This document shows, in pieces, positions 23,401 through 35,250 of a stretch of DNA of 64,000 bases. The DNA comes from Phytoseiulus persimilis (Eukaryota > Arthropoda > Arachnida > Mesostigmata > Phytoseiidae). Position 1 is the stretch's first letter, and every line of letters begins with the position of its first letter. The DNA lies in NCBI GenBank assembly GCA_037576195.1, contig CM075102.1:39490745-39554744 (forward strand), given 5' to 3'. A program made the position numbers and the translations under genes. The notes under the pieces were generated by a model that saw only the letters and a list, made by a program, of their open reading frames with translations, did no database searches and was not told where the DNA came from.

Positions 23401-26400
23401 GAGCGGAATATTTCCTTCACCCTGACGAAGTTTAAGAAATTTTTGTTCGCTCTGCTGGGAGCTCTTTTCCGAGTCGGTCGTTGGCATACAATGGCGGCAG
23501 TCGGCATCCCTCGGTCAGGCTCAAGTTACTAAACTCGCGGATGGATTGGTTCACATATATGGCGCAAAAAAAACATTATAGGAAGGACTTACCCCAACAT
23601 AAAGAAAGTGTCCACGGCCAACCAGCCGGACATAAGAACTTGAAACGGGTAAGTGAACGGCTCCCGCTGAATGTTCTGCAGGGACACTAGAGAGAAAATC
23701 GTGGAATCTTATGGCTCCGATCACACAATGGCCTGCTTTCATATCCCCAAATCCACCGGAGGCTCTTCTGTTGTAGCAACGATCTAACAGTGAAGAATGG
23801 AGTTGCTCGACTGAGTTCAATGATTGAGCTTTTTTTCGGATGGCTCCGAGCGAAACATCGGAAGCGTCATCGACATCCTTCTCAGAGTCCACCACGCCAT
23901 ACAGCCTTGATGACAGCCTAACAAAATCCTTATGAAGAACGAAAGCTATTCAATCGCAGAAAAAGTTTCAACAAACTGTTTTCCAAAAACATTTTCGCAA
24001 TCGGCGGCCCGTAAATTGGTTTTTCCGTTTGTCTGAGTGTCTCGCTGGAGCAGCGACAGCCGCGAGTTCCATGAAGCGGAGCTCTATTATGGCATCTTGC
24101 GGCCCTTCGGAATGGAGTTTTCCTTAGACATCGGATGCCTTCGGCTCGCTGCTCTGTCTGTCGTTTGGTCACCCGACTGCCTACGTTCCAACTGCTTGCG
24201 CGTTTGGCCGCCAGGCGATCTGAGGTTGGCTGGCTTTATCGCTAACAGACTGGAATTCCGAGAATCGGACGCATATTCTTCCTATGAAGCTTTTTTTCTC
24301 CGCGGAGCAGAGGCAGCTGCGTTTGAAGAGATTTTCGCTCGTTTTGGCTGACACACAACTTACCGACTGCTTCGGGATTGGTGAAAATATAGGCGTGACA
24401 CAACATAACCCAGCACATGCTGAAGAACTTCATGCCATGGAGCACCGTTAGCGTTCCTGGAATTCAATGAATGAACGATTTGTTGTAGACTTTACGATCC
24501 GTTACTCGATGCACTTTGCGAACCACAATGACGAGTGATTGAGTTTGATGGTGATTGCGCATCGGGCTATTCACTGATTTCGCACACGATTTCATCGGAA
24601 AATCTTCCTGTCGAGTCCCGACCGGATCGACCAGTGGAATTGGAGGAAATTCCGACGCTAGGAGAGAAGCCTATTGAAGTCACTCGCCTGGTGCTTGCTC
24701 CGTATTGAACAATTTCAGAGAGTTCTCATACAAAGAAAATGCGCTGAAAAACTCGATGAGAAAACCTGGAAACAGACGAGAAACAGTCAGCCTTCTGTGC
24801 GCTGAGCGGGATACAACCATGGAAGTCGATGTACCCCGGGGCAAGGCGATAGCGGAATTGGGAAATCGTTGTACCGTTGGGCTTGTGCGTCCGGTCGGTA
24901 CCGGTGGCGAGTCGATAACATGCGGTGATCAGTGTCCCCAGAACCATCAATCCGACCATGAACGACAGCGCCGCGCTGAAATAAAGGTCGTATCCGCATT
25001 CGTCCCCATGCTGGGATGCCGTCAATTGGCGGCGATTTGATATCCTTCCATGGGGATCAAGCTCATCGAGCGCTACCTCATTAGCTTTCAATAGGATTCT
25101 GACTCCGCGAGGTATCAGATTATGCCACCAGCTTCATGTCAAGATCAATGCTTCTTTCGAGAAGGATTCCAACAGGCAGCATGACTTACATAGCAACTTT
25201 CTGGGCTGGTCGGATCTCGATTGGTTCGCCGTCAACATCACAATCCGGAACGGTGGCGGTCCAGTTTATACCTTGCAGCACTGCAAGCGGATTGATCAGC
25301 CAAATGTATCAAAGCAACGACACGATGTACCATTCCTGAGTTGTAACGCAAGCGCAGATGACAGGCTTCTGGAATGACTTACTGACGTTCACAAGCTTCT
25401 CAATGTCATCCGAAGAACACTCGCTTGGAATACAGACTCCAAGCTGGGCGTGAAGGTGGTAAAAATATGTCGAGTGAGGGGCCATGAGTTCGAGAAGTGA
25501 CCCTTTGTCAAGGGTATGGTTATCGCCAAGAGTCGCCCAGATGTCCTGTAAGAAACATGAACTATTCCTCGCAGAGTTCACTCGGATAAACTATCACCAT
25601 CCAGTGCCTTCCTTAAGAGACGGGATCAATCGGTGCTCTACGAGTAACTTGAATTCATCCCCGAAAAGTTCGAGCCAGGATCTTTCAGCGAGACTTGCTA
25701 TGAATTTTCGGTACAACGATGTCTGACATTGAGAAATATCTCGACACCGAAATGGATTATCCCGGGCTACGAAACGAACCCGAATACGGACACGAGCGAT
25801 CGGCTGAAAAGAATCTGCATAAGCTCACCATGTCGTAGTGGATACGATCGGGTTTGGGCGGAAGAGGGGCCTCGAACTTGAGAGTGCAGTATTTTCCTCT
25901 GGAATTTCAGAGCATTAACTTTTTCGAAGTTCCAAGCCAGTCGGAGCCAAAGTGACGAATTCAGTGGTAGTGACGCTCAACTTCGGACCAGCTTTGACCG
26001 AATCGTTTCTTGAGTTTACCGGAATATTTCATTGCTCTCGTCGTCATCCCTCACGCGGATCTTGAGGCACTCGTCGTAGTTTCCGAAGTCACGCAACGTC
26101 CCAGTGAGCATTCCGGCCGCGGGGCGACCGTTGGCATCGATCACTGCAAATAACGATATGAATTTTCAGCCATCTTCCAACCCGGAGGAAAGACACAACG
26201 AGACGAAGACACGTCGCAGAAGTTGCTCGACAGTCGGTACAGTCACGTTGACGGAGTTTCATCGCCATCAGAGTCGATATTCTTCTCATCCGAAAAACCA
26301 CCTCACAGGAGGAGTTGACCTCGCTCACGAGGAGAAAACTGTAAATCGAACCCTCTGAGCTGCTGATTAGCGCCGTTTTGCATTCGAACACTGGAGACTA

Positions 26401-26849
26401 TGTCTCGTCTGACTCACTTCGCGGCTTCAAAACACCAGACGCGGCTGTCATCGCCGGACTTGAGACATAGAATCAACAGTTGACGACGGCAGAACTTGAG
26501 GACCTCGAACCAATTACCCAACAAAAAACTGCTGGAAAGACGGGAAGCTAGTTTTGTAAGCTTCCGTTTCTGAAGAAGTGCCGCCCCTCGTTACTTTCTT
26601 CTCAACTTTCTCCTTCATAGCCATTCTACGATCCCATGTTTTTTTTGGTGAGGTCATCAAGACGCAGTTGGCGAGCTACACCCGATGCATTTCGATGGCT
26701 CTACCAACGATCCAGAATGTTGCCACGGCGATGGGAATTCACTTCGACGGAGTGACGTAGACAAGGAAGATGGCTAGGTACTCAGCGCAGCTTATGCCAA
26801 CCATAAAGAGTTGATCCGCAACAATGTGACGAGAGAAGTGCAACCTCAT
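20460..26849 (-). CDS. NRF-6-like acyltransferase-3 membrane protein
   Basis: Multi-pass membrane protein of the nose-resistant-to-fluoxetine (nrf-6) family: a secreted-side NRF domain followed by an acyltransferase-3 domain, thought to modify or transport lipids. Exons from the start, high to low: 26743-26849 (signal, MRLHFSRHIVADQLF), 26418-26531, 26020-26143, 25829-25898, 25383-25545, 25190-25280, 24835-24975, 24688-24743, 24364-24456, 23593-23686, 22358-22487, 22123-22254, 21888-21999, 21694-21784, 21395-21573, 21099-21219, 20962-21018, 20745-20841, 20537-20651, 20460-20476; about 670 residues. NRF landmarks: FGNYDECLKI, GKYCTLKFEAPLPPKP, LGVCIPSECSSDDIEKL. Acyltransferase landmarks: LHGMKFFSMCWVMLCHAYIF, LAVDTFFMLGGLTLAYGSMK, RLWRLIPPMGF, TWYLQCDLQFYVIALL, THRTAWAITVAYIVWA, FEIPIINLEKL. 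All joins keep phase except exon 2 to exon 3, which is off by one base. Intron 8 appears to be GC-AG. Confidence 0.92.
22810..23060. mobile_element. hAT-type MITE inside an intron
   Basis: 251 bp flanked by identical 8-bp copies of cctgctcg (22802-22809 and 23061-23068). The left end is cagtggcgtacccc and the right end, on the other strand, caggggcgtaccc, followed by G-rich sequence on both sides. It lies in the intron between exons 10 (23593-23686) and 11 (22358-22487) of the minus-strand acyltransferase gene and contains no coding sequence. A short ATC-rich simple repeat (about 22981-23015) is part of it. Confidence 0.9.
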
Positions 26850-27380
26850 CGAGCGGCAGCGGCTGTTCTCTCGGCCGCTCGTTGAGAACAGCTCAAGAGA
26901 ACGAGCCAAAAACCAGACCTTTGATGCAGCCCAAATAATGTATGTCAAACCCGGAGCTGTTCCCCTCTGCATCTCCCTGAGTTATGCCAGAGGCTTTGCG
27001 TTCCATTCGTCCCCATTGACCTTTGCCTACGATAACATCCACCCACCGCTGCCCCTCGCAACTTCCCAATTCCGATTCCCTCACCAGTCGTCGGCAGTTT
27101 ACGTCGTGCCCTTATCATGTTTTCCTCCTTCGTCTCGAGCATTTATGGGTTTTCGTGAAACGCGGGTCTCGGCGATATATTATGAAATAAGTGATCACGA
27201 CGCAATATAATGCTTTAGACGATTGGTGTCGGACGCCAGCGAGACGTGAGACCGGAGTGATAAAAGAAGAACGCGGACTGACTTGAACAGCAGCATCTGC
27301 TCTTTTTTCGTAATTGAATCCAACTCCGTCTCAGTCTTTCCTGTTGTTTCCTTCCCGGACCCATGATTCTTTTGTCCCTG
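26850..27380. other. Upstream region of the acyltransferase gene
   Basis: Lies 5' of the minus-strand gene start at 26849, so it should hold its promoter. I see no motif I can name with confidence. Confidence 0.3.
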
Positions 27381-27381
27381 C

Positions 27382-28450
27382 CTATTTCATAAGGCTGTTC
27401 TCCCTCGACGGCATCAAGTCGGTTGTGGGGTTTTGTTTTCTTGAACGCTCCAATCGATGAATGACCGGCGAACATAGTCTGAATCTTGGCGGAAAACGGT
27501 CCACAGACGTCGTCGTCAGATCCTCCATCATGATCTCGTTAAAGAACCACTGGGCGATAGGTATGTCAACATACAAACTGCTGATACAGTCGTTTTGACG
27601 CGGCGGTGGTTAGCATTTCGTAGATGGGTGCAATCAATGCTGCCCGGCTCCCTATTAAATGTGACCAACTCACGAACGGAGCAAAAAAGTGAAACTGTCA
27701 ACTTTCCGCAGGGCGGCCAGACGGGCGATAAATAAGTGTCTCATGGCCGTCCATTTCGTGTCCGCGCACGGCTCTCATCGATCAAACTCCGTTAGCTGAT
27801 CGACACTCGCGGAGACATCTCAATGTATAACAGTGCGAATGAGCTCTTTACCGTGGTCCGCGTCGTACCCTAACTATTCGTGATGGTCAGCAGTCCTGCC
27901 GGAATTCCGCAATGTTTTTAGCTATGTCTGACTCCTACTGCTTGTCACATGTTGCTTCATCCGCTGAGCGGGCTCGCTTTCACGCCGATCTTCCCTTGAC
28001 ACTTACTGATCCAAATCAGGACGGTTTTTGAGCTGCTCTGGGCCCTACCGAAGATGGACTCCCGGCGGTGAACCACCAGCTAGTCGTGGAAACCAAGTTC
28101 CAGCGTCGCACAGCCAGAGGCCTTGGACATCTAGCAGCCTGCTGCGACTTGACCGTCCTGAGCTGACAGCACGCTTGTCCTCATAAATCCTCATATTTCC
28201 CACCGAAAGTACACGCCCGGCTGAAGGATGTGTGTCCTTACTTGCGGGGAGCCTACCAACAGGCAGTCGGGCGTTCGAGTCGAATACCCAAATCCATGGG
28301 ATGCCTGACTGACTGACGGCGTGCCACATAGATGACCACGATAAAAGCCGTCACCATTTGCATGTCCAGAACTATCTGATTGCTCAGCCAAAGGCATTGA
28401 AGGATAGAAAAACTCTTTTCCACGTTCTGAGTGTACTTTGTGGTCGCGAC
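27382..28450 (-). pseudogene. Fragments of a second acyltransferase-3 gene
   Basis: Two pieces resemble the intact neighbour. Near 28300-28420 the frame reads CLWLSNQIVLDMQMV then FIVVIYVARR, keeping the C-L-x8-D-x-Q spacing of the neighbour's CLETTWYLQCDLQF. Where the intact gene has a CAG acceptor directly before this cysteine codon, the fragment has CAA after a pyrimidine tract, so the splice site looks destroyed. At 27382-27570 a C-terminal-like exon reads LYVDIPIAQWFFNEIM (compare FEIPIINLEKLIL) and ends in a stop. The membrane segments expected between them are missing in the roughly 700 bp available. It is probably a decayed paralogue; similarity is short and by eye. Confidence 0.4.
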
Positions 28451-31400
28451 TTCGAGTGGTTTATTCCTGTCGGAAGTGGGGTTTCGCTGGAGCTTTTCGA
28501 TGACGAATGCATCGACGTCTCCTTGAGAGAAAAATGGAAACTCTTCGAGCTCCATTCACAGCAACAGCACCGCCGACCGCCGAGCTCGCTCGCCCCTGTC
28601 GGGCGTCAAATCCCAAATTCCAGAGACTGGTCGAAACCTCGCACAATAGAACTTTCATTCTTCAGTGTATTGGATATTCATGCGGAGAACGTCTCTTATT
28701 CGTCCGATTTCACCACGATCCACGTACCGGGGAACTATGCTCTTATTTGATATTGATACCACTGTTGGGGAGTTTCAGGAAGCCCGAAACGAGCAATCTT
28801 GTCTGAGCTGTTCGTGCTCCGGTAGTCAGCGATGATGATAAAAACGCGAAACAAGGGTTTTCTAAGTAGCAAAAAAGTTAAAGTGGAGTTGTGGCCAGGA
28901 ATCGTTACTTCATGCATCGCTTGGATCTACTTGGAAAAAATAAATCCTTATGTTTCTTAGGGCAGCTTAACACATGGAACCGGTTTCCCGGCTCGTTATA
29001 GAGATGTAAACCAAATGACAATGTCTACAAAAAAAAACAGATTTTATTGTACATCTGTGCTCGGAAGGAAGAGCGAAGCTTCGGTGACACGGAACCCAAT
29101 AGCTGATTGAATCTCGTGAAGTTCGCTTGTCACTGATAAGAATACACATCGAGAACTAATTGTCAACCACCTGGTGATGGAAACGACGAAATTGAAAGAT
29201 CATTAACGTTCCAAGAGTGGAAGATAGGGTCTCGAGACTTCCGTTTGGAAGACGATGCGTTTGATTCGCCGATCCGGTGGACGGCCAACACATTGCCAAA
29301 ACGTACTTGTCCGTATCTCACGCTAATGTTCATGATACCGAACGAGTCGTAACGAAGCGGAACATTCGCGTGAGTGGTCACTTCTGGTCGCGTGCTTCTG
29401 CTGAGCATTGGCGATGAGTGGCGAAAATGTTCCAAGTTCATTCGTTTTCACGAAGGTTTCCGCAGCCCTGCCCCTCGTTTCGGAACAACTACCGCCCGCA
29501 GGATCAAATATCTCTGTCGCACATACGGAGCGCGACTCTTGCTGCACCAAAGTTCGGGTAGATCAACATGAGAACGTTCTTCGCTCGCATTCAGTCTGGA
29601 ATTCGCAGCGGATGTACCTTCGCCAAGACCGCTGCAGGCAGGAACTCATTCTCGAGGAGAATTCGTCCGAAGATTTCGAGAGGACAAATTCATTGTGATC
29701 CTTCCCTTTTTCCATGACACACTGATGATTACAGTGTTGTGATGCCGTTATCGTTTACACGAACACCTTTATCCAAATAAAGAGTCATTGAATCGTATGA
29801 GAGTTTCCGATCCATTGTTGATGGCTTCGGAGTCGCTGGTTTTTTTTTTTTCCAGGAACAACTCACTTAGCGAGGTCGTTCCGAAAAAAACTCCCAGTTC
29901 TCATTCAAGAGCAGCTCCTTCTCTAAGCTGACGGATCCCTTCACAAAATTGAAATGTTCCAAAAAGTTGTCAAGTGTGACACGAAGATTGCAAGTGATAA
30001 AATGCCCCTTTTTCGAAACTGCTGCGGGAAGCATCGATTCTGGCTCAATGAGTTCCTGTCAGTGGATTGGCGCATGCAATTGCCCCGCCAGCTTGGCTGC
30101 TCATTGGCTCGCGACAGCTCGTTCGCTTGAAAGAGACCGCGACGGTTGGTGAGAAATCGGCCCAGCTACGGGATTTGCGAGTCTTTCCCGCTAAATAATC
30201 CGCTCGCGATCCTCGCCAAAACCACCGTTTATGCAGAACATTGACTGCTCCGCTGACGTCTCTTTCAAGCCGAGCAATCATAGCGTTCTCTAGCTCCAAA
30301 CGGTAAGCCTTCTACATTGGCAGGTGCCGCTTTTCCGAATGCGATCATCGCTTCCTGAACCCATTGTTCTGCCAGCCGGAGGAACTCATGTTCTGCCCTG
30401 CTAAAACACAGTCGCTGAATGGTTATCAGTGTTCGGAACGGCCGTCCCGATGGATTGCGAGTACCAATTACTTAATTTGCACAACGACCCGGTTAAAGTG
30501 AGTCGTTCGTTTCAGCGGACGATTCGGCCGGCGTCTGTCCGATCTGAGATGATATGGCGCCTTGTGTTGTCGGATCGAATTCGGCGAAATAGCAGTACTC
30601 GGTGGACGCTCGTGATTCTCAACCTACGCCCGGGGCTTAGGAGGAAGAACCGGCGGCGTCCGCTATAAACGCGCGATCTACGGACCACTCACTTCGGCGT
30701 GACGTAATGAAGGAGTCTGAAATTAACCGATCGGCCGTGGCTTGGTTGCTTGTCTAGTCGACTGTCTGGGTCTTCTTCGCCGCTTGAAAACGAAGCCTGC
30801 AGCCCAATGACCGAACGCATTTCGAAGATAATTCGTCTTTCGCTTTTCCTCCCTTCCAGAGGAGAAACGCCGAGAAGAGCATGGAAGCCGCTCGGTTCGG
30901 CAACGCGGCTCGCTAGCCCGCGGAATCACTATCAGAAGCGATGACTGGCAAGTGAAAAGGAAGCATAGATAGCTCGGTTGCCGACCGACCGACAACGCAT
31001 TCATCGCGAGCGATTTTTACTCCGTACAAGCCACGAACAGGCGGCCGGTCAGTGAGATGGCCGCCCATCGAAGACGCTCTACGTGAGCTCATTGTCACTA
31101 CACGGACGCGCGCGTTCCCGTTCTCCACGTGTTTTGCTTTGTCCGAATGTTCGATACTTCCTCAACACTGCACTGAACCGGTCAATTCGCGCCGACAGTC
31201 CACTTCGAGGAGGCACAACGAACGGCTCCATCAATACGCAACCTCCTCATCGTCTGACGATGTGGCTCGTTTCCTCTTGGGGGACGGACAGGAACACGGA
31301 AAACCTGGCTTCAGAAGATTCGCTCTGTCCATGCGTCTCGCCATTCCTGCCGTGGAAGTGTAAACTGTTTCACATCAGCTGTTGCCATCCCGATTTTGGC

Positions 31401-32160
31401 AAACGGGAGCAGTATGGGAGTTCGATGGGTATATTTCCCTTCAGCTGGGGGATTAGACGACGTGTCCCTCGACTCGGGGTGGTGGAAATGAAACACGGCC
31501 GTGACTATGAGGGGCGCGTTGTCTGGAACAACATGCTGTTTTTGTTGTTGTTTTCGCGCGGAAGTCTCGTTCGCGGGGCAGCTAAAGGTCTTGATCACAT
31601 CACGGATCCTTATTCGAATATTCACGGATAGACAGCCATTGAAAGCGATGGAACAGCAAATGCAGGCAAACGAAAAATGTTATCCGATCATATATGTATC
31701 GGATCGCCTCGGCGTTCTTCGTCTGCAAGCATTTCACGCCATCATTAATGAGCAGCGTGATTCAGTTATCGTCGGGTGCAGAATGTTCCGACTCAAGTTG
31801 CACGGTAACAGCCCTGGGCTGTATCGCCGCCTCATAATTTCTCGATTCTGACCCGAGTCGCTCAAGATTTTAAATTTCCTAAAAATCTTCGCTTCATCTA
31901 GATAACTCCCTCCAAAAGCCCACCGAACTCCCGTTGAAAGAATTATTCCACCAAAAAACTTGATACGATGAGACCATATGGTCGCATAAAAAATGTTTGC
32001 AGGAAACAGGCCTTCCAATAGAGCCTAAAAACAAAATAGCTCGGGTTTTCTGGCAAAGCGGACACTGAAGCTTACGTAAGGACACCAAATATCATCATGA
32101 GAAATATGATCGAAATGGTTCCGTTCTCAGAGAAATTTTGGGAAATTCCAAGCCAGCCAT
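28451..32160. other. Gene-poor region
   Basis: Several medium open frames occur, including minus 28735-28917 (with FLLLRKPLFRVFIIIADYR), minus 29163-29441 and plus 31083-31631 (182 codons). None has a domain I recognise or splice sites that link it to another exon. The hydrophobic frame at 28735-28917 could belong to the broken acyltransferase copy just downstream of it on the minus strand. Confidence 0.3.
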
Positions 32161-32185
32161 TATATACGTTTGTATTAGCCATATA

Positions 32186-32250
32186 TACGTTTCACGGATG
32201 AGTCCGGAGTGTCCGAGGACGAAAGCTGAAGAAGCTCAATCCATGAAGAA
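32186..32250 (+). ncRNA. Hammerhead ribozyme-like motif
   Basis: The core reads cGGATGAgtcc (32195-32204), a loop, ggac (32217-32220), then GAAA (32221-32224). This matches the hammerhead arrangement CUGAUGA, stem II (gtcc/ggac pair), GAAA, except that the second core base is G instead of U. After GAAA, gct and agc (32225-32227 and 32233-32235) pair as a short stem III with a 5-base loop. Then comes TC (32236-32237), the expected cleavage position. A weak stem I could form between tttca (32190-32194) and tgaag downstream. The core change predicts poor or no activity. Such motifs usually sit in retroelement or satellite repeats. Confidence 0.45.
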
Positions 32251-35172
32251 TAGGGCTCATACCTCAGAGCTCTCCTAGGTAGTGTTATTGACAGCCAGCA
32301 GTCATTTTTTTATGAGGTTTCTGAATGTTGTGGGCATTCCTTATGTCATCTCCGCATTCGGGGGATTCAACCAAGGGCTCACGGCAGTCTGGCTTTCGCC
32401 CGTGCTCCAGCGACTTATTGATGCATCTGCTTGAATAGGGTAGTGAATGGCGACACTTCGGGAGCACACTGAATCGGCGAGCCCGTCATGACTTGACTAA
32501 GGAAGTCGTGAAGAGCCCACAGGAATGTGGCGGAATGATCTGGCTATAAGCGATGCATTCAGTGTGGAACATGTGTCGATTTCATTCCCGGTCAGTCTTC
32601 GTGAGAAGAACGTCCATACAGCTCGGGGAGTCGTACGTTGCTCTGAAAAGTGGTCATGGAGCGACGACTCGTTGCATTAAATGATCCAAGACCTCGTAAG
32701 TCCAGCGAATGCGTGAATGCATGCCCACGATCTGGATTCATTTTCTGATTGTTATCCGTGCTCGATTTAAGGAATATTCACGGATGTTTGCTGAGAAACT
32801 CGGAGAGCAGTTTAGTGATGACAGCACCTCAATCGACCCTTCAGCGAGGATTAGGCATCGAGCCATTAGTTTTTTTTCGGCGGAGTTCAGGGTTCGATCG
32901 AAGTTCATTCTGTATAGCTTGATCTGCGAACCGAAGACCTGAGACGACGCCATCGAAATTTTCTCATGCCAGCTCTCAGCATGTGTCGATCAAATGACAC
33001 TTCCTTAAATCCAGAGGAAAGCACGGCGTTCTTTATGCCCGACCATCCGATTTGACGGAGCGAGCGATAAGGGCTAAAGGTTGGTATCGTTTCTAACGGA
33101 CGATCGCCGTAGCGGTGTGAATTCGTATCTATATTTGTCCGTCGAAAGTAACAACAAAACGCTATAACGTGGGCTAAGCCGCTGAAGACGCCTGTGGTTT
33201 GTTTAATGGAACTCGGGAGCAGATAACGGTTTTGGTCAAAGTTTCACATTGCGCTTTCCGAAGCTCTAGCGTCTAGTAGTTCGGCTGGCGGGCTGGCTGA
33301 CCGGCTTGTGAGCAACCAGCCCGCTATTAAACTGAACCACTAGGACCGCCGCCAGCGAAGCGACTTCCAAGTTACGCAGGAGTTACGCTCAAGTTGAGTA
33401 TAAATTTTCCTCCAAGGCTGCCAGAGCCAGCGAGTCTATGCGTAACACCAGCCCAGCCAAGGAGCATAATTCATTTTCTCGCGAACTCGAACCTTCATCC
33501 ATTCCTCCGTTCCATCGCGCCTACGTTCTCCGATTTCTGATTTTTCTCGGTGGCCGGCCGTCTCCGGGCCGAGCCAGGAGCCTGACGAGTGAGACGAGCG
33601 AACACCGAAACAACATCAGCCACACTTCCTGAAGAGGTTTTTCTGGGACGGCGATTCATACCCGTGAAATAGGTTGTCTCCTCGGGAAACCCCGGAATCA
33701 GTGTTCAAGCTATTTTCTGTGGTAGTTTGTCGATCACGCGAATCATCTCGTTCCAACGAAAGATAGATTAAGGAACAGATAGCGATCGATAAGTGTTCGA
33801 GCTAATGAGAAAGTAAGTGGTCAGATCAGTCGATCGATACGTTGATGGTATTACTTAAACCAGGGAGAACGCCCGAGCTCTATGCCAGACGCTTAGATAT
33901 AAGACAGAACTGGACATGTTCTGGACTAGTGCGATGACGGAGACTCGATATTCTCAGGGAGAAATGCCCCAAAGGGCCATGCCATCTCTTTCTACGCATG
34001 AGCCTCCGTGTGGTCCAGTTTCGAACGCAATATATTCTGATGGTCGCACGAATCTGATGCTTTCTTCTGGGGGTATGAAGATAATCATGCTTGTGAACGA
34101 TGTTCGGGAGTGACTTTCCATGTTTTTCCCAATCCGTGGAATCCAGTGATGTCTTTGATGATTGTTACGCTGGCTTCAGTGTGTAAGGAATGATGCTGCG
34201 CACTTCTCATCTCCTGGAGTCGTGACCAAAATCATTTTCACACAAGATGTAATTGTTCCGCGTGTGCATACAGCAGTTTGGCGCTGATAACATCAGTGGC
34301 TCCATCGAATGCCCCTCATAGCGATCGGTAACAGCGGCACTTTCTCCCGTGGACCCGGCCATTGCATCTACCACGACAACAAGGACTGACAACCGCGAAT
34401 GGCCATATTTGAGAGCTGTTTATCCGAAGCGCCGCGAGTCTCGATCGTTCGTCGCCTCGAGCGGCCGAACCCCATCAAGCAACACGATGAACAACACAAA
34501 AAACTCGGTGAACACGCATCGCGTGGAGCGCTGTCGTGCGATCGACTCCTTGGGAGTTATTGGTCAAAGCATGCGTTCCTCTCGTACTTTTCTTGTTCGT
34601 GCTTGGAGCGATGGCTGTGTGAGCAGAGGTCTGACATTGGAATTACTGTTGGGATCAGCTGTGAGCTTTTCGTGCCGGTGATCAAGGGTGGCACGCCGAT
34701 CATGATGGTGGTGCAAGTATGGATGACGTAAGAATCCTTTTCATGGCTGGAATTAGACTGCTACCGACGACGGCGCGTTTTTAAGACTGGGATGCCCCCA
34801 CGACGAAACGATTCATGATCGTGATCGAAGCCGCAGTTGAGAGCCGACAACCAAGCGCTGCTCTACGGGACATCGGATACGTGCGTGTCACCATCGTTCC
34901 CGGCACAGCGTTCCTCTCACTGCGGCACCACGATGAGAATTGGAAAATGGCGATCGTCGTCGATTGTGATAATTCCCTTCATTGGGAAGAGTCACGTCTG
35001 CTGATATAGATAGACCTTATGAAATCATCACGCAGAACCGAACCGACCTCCAGTGGTCAGAAGGAGAGGAGACTGCGGTCTGAGTGGAGTCGACGTTATC
35101 AAATGGGCGAAAACTATTCGGGAGGAACAGGGAAAGGTCAGTGTTCAAATCGAATGAAATGACTTCACTCAC
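32251..35172. other. Gene-poor region
   Basis: No gene recognised. A plus frame at 34399-34731 ends in ISCELFVPVIKGGTPIMMVV, a hydrophobic stretch that might be an exon, with a possible donor (gtaaga) just after it. No partner exons were found. A long imperfect hairpin at 33271-33344 is listed separately. Confidence 0.3.
33271..33344. repeat. Imperfect inverted repeat
   Basis: The left arm (tctagtagttcggctggcgg, then gctggctgacc) pairs with the right arm, which on the other strand reads tcctagtggttcag, a few unmatched bases, gcgggctggttgctc. The arms meet around a very short loop. This is the shape of a small foldback or MITE-type element. I saw no clear target duplication. Confidence 0.5.
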
Positions 35173-35250
35173 TCTGTGCAGCCCAAGCTTTGAGGCCGCG
35201 AAGTCCCTGGAACAGCTTGAAGTTCGCCGCCTGACATTCGGCGCTCATAT
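35173..35250 (-). pseudogene. Orphan NRF-domain-like exon
   Basis: Framed by AG (before 35250 on the minus strand) and GTGAGT (after 35173). It reads MSAECQAANFKLFQGLRG then LKAWAAQ, resembling the start of NRF domains (S-x-x-C, leucine-rich helix, then W-A-L just before D-A-x-G-K). The following exon expected in this family was not found in the next few hundred bases, nor a signal-peptide exon upstream. It is probably the remains of another duplicate of the acyltransferase gene at 20460-26849. The match is short and could be coincidental. Confidence 0.35.

Noticed and set aside
31083..31631. 182-codon plus-strand open frame
   Set aside because: No domain, no splice partner, and overlapping long frames on both strands; not enough to call a gene.
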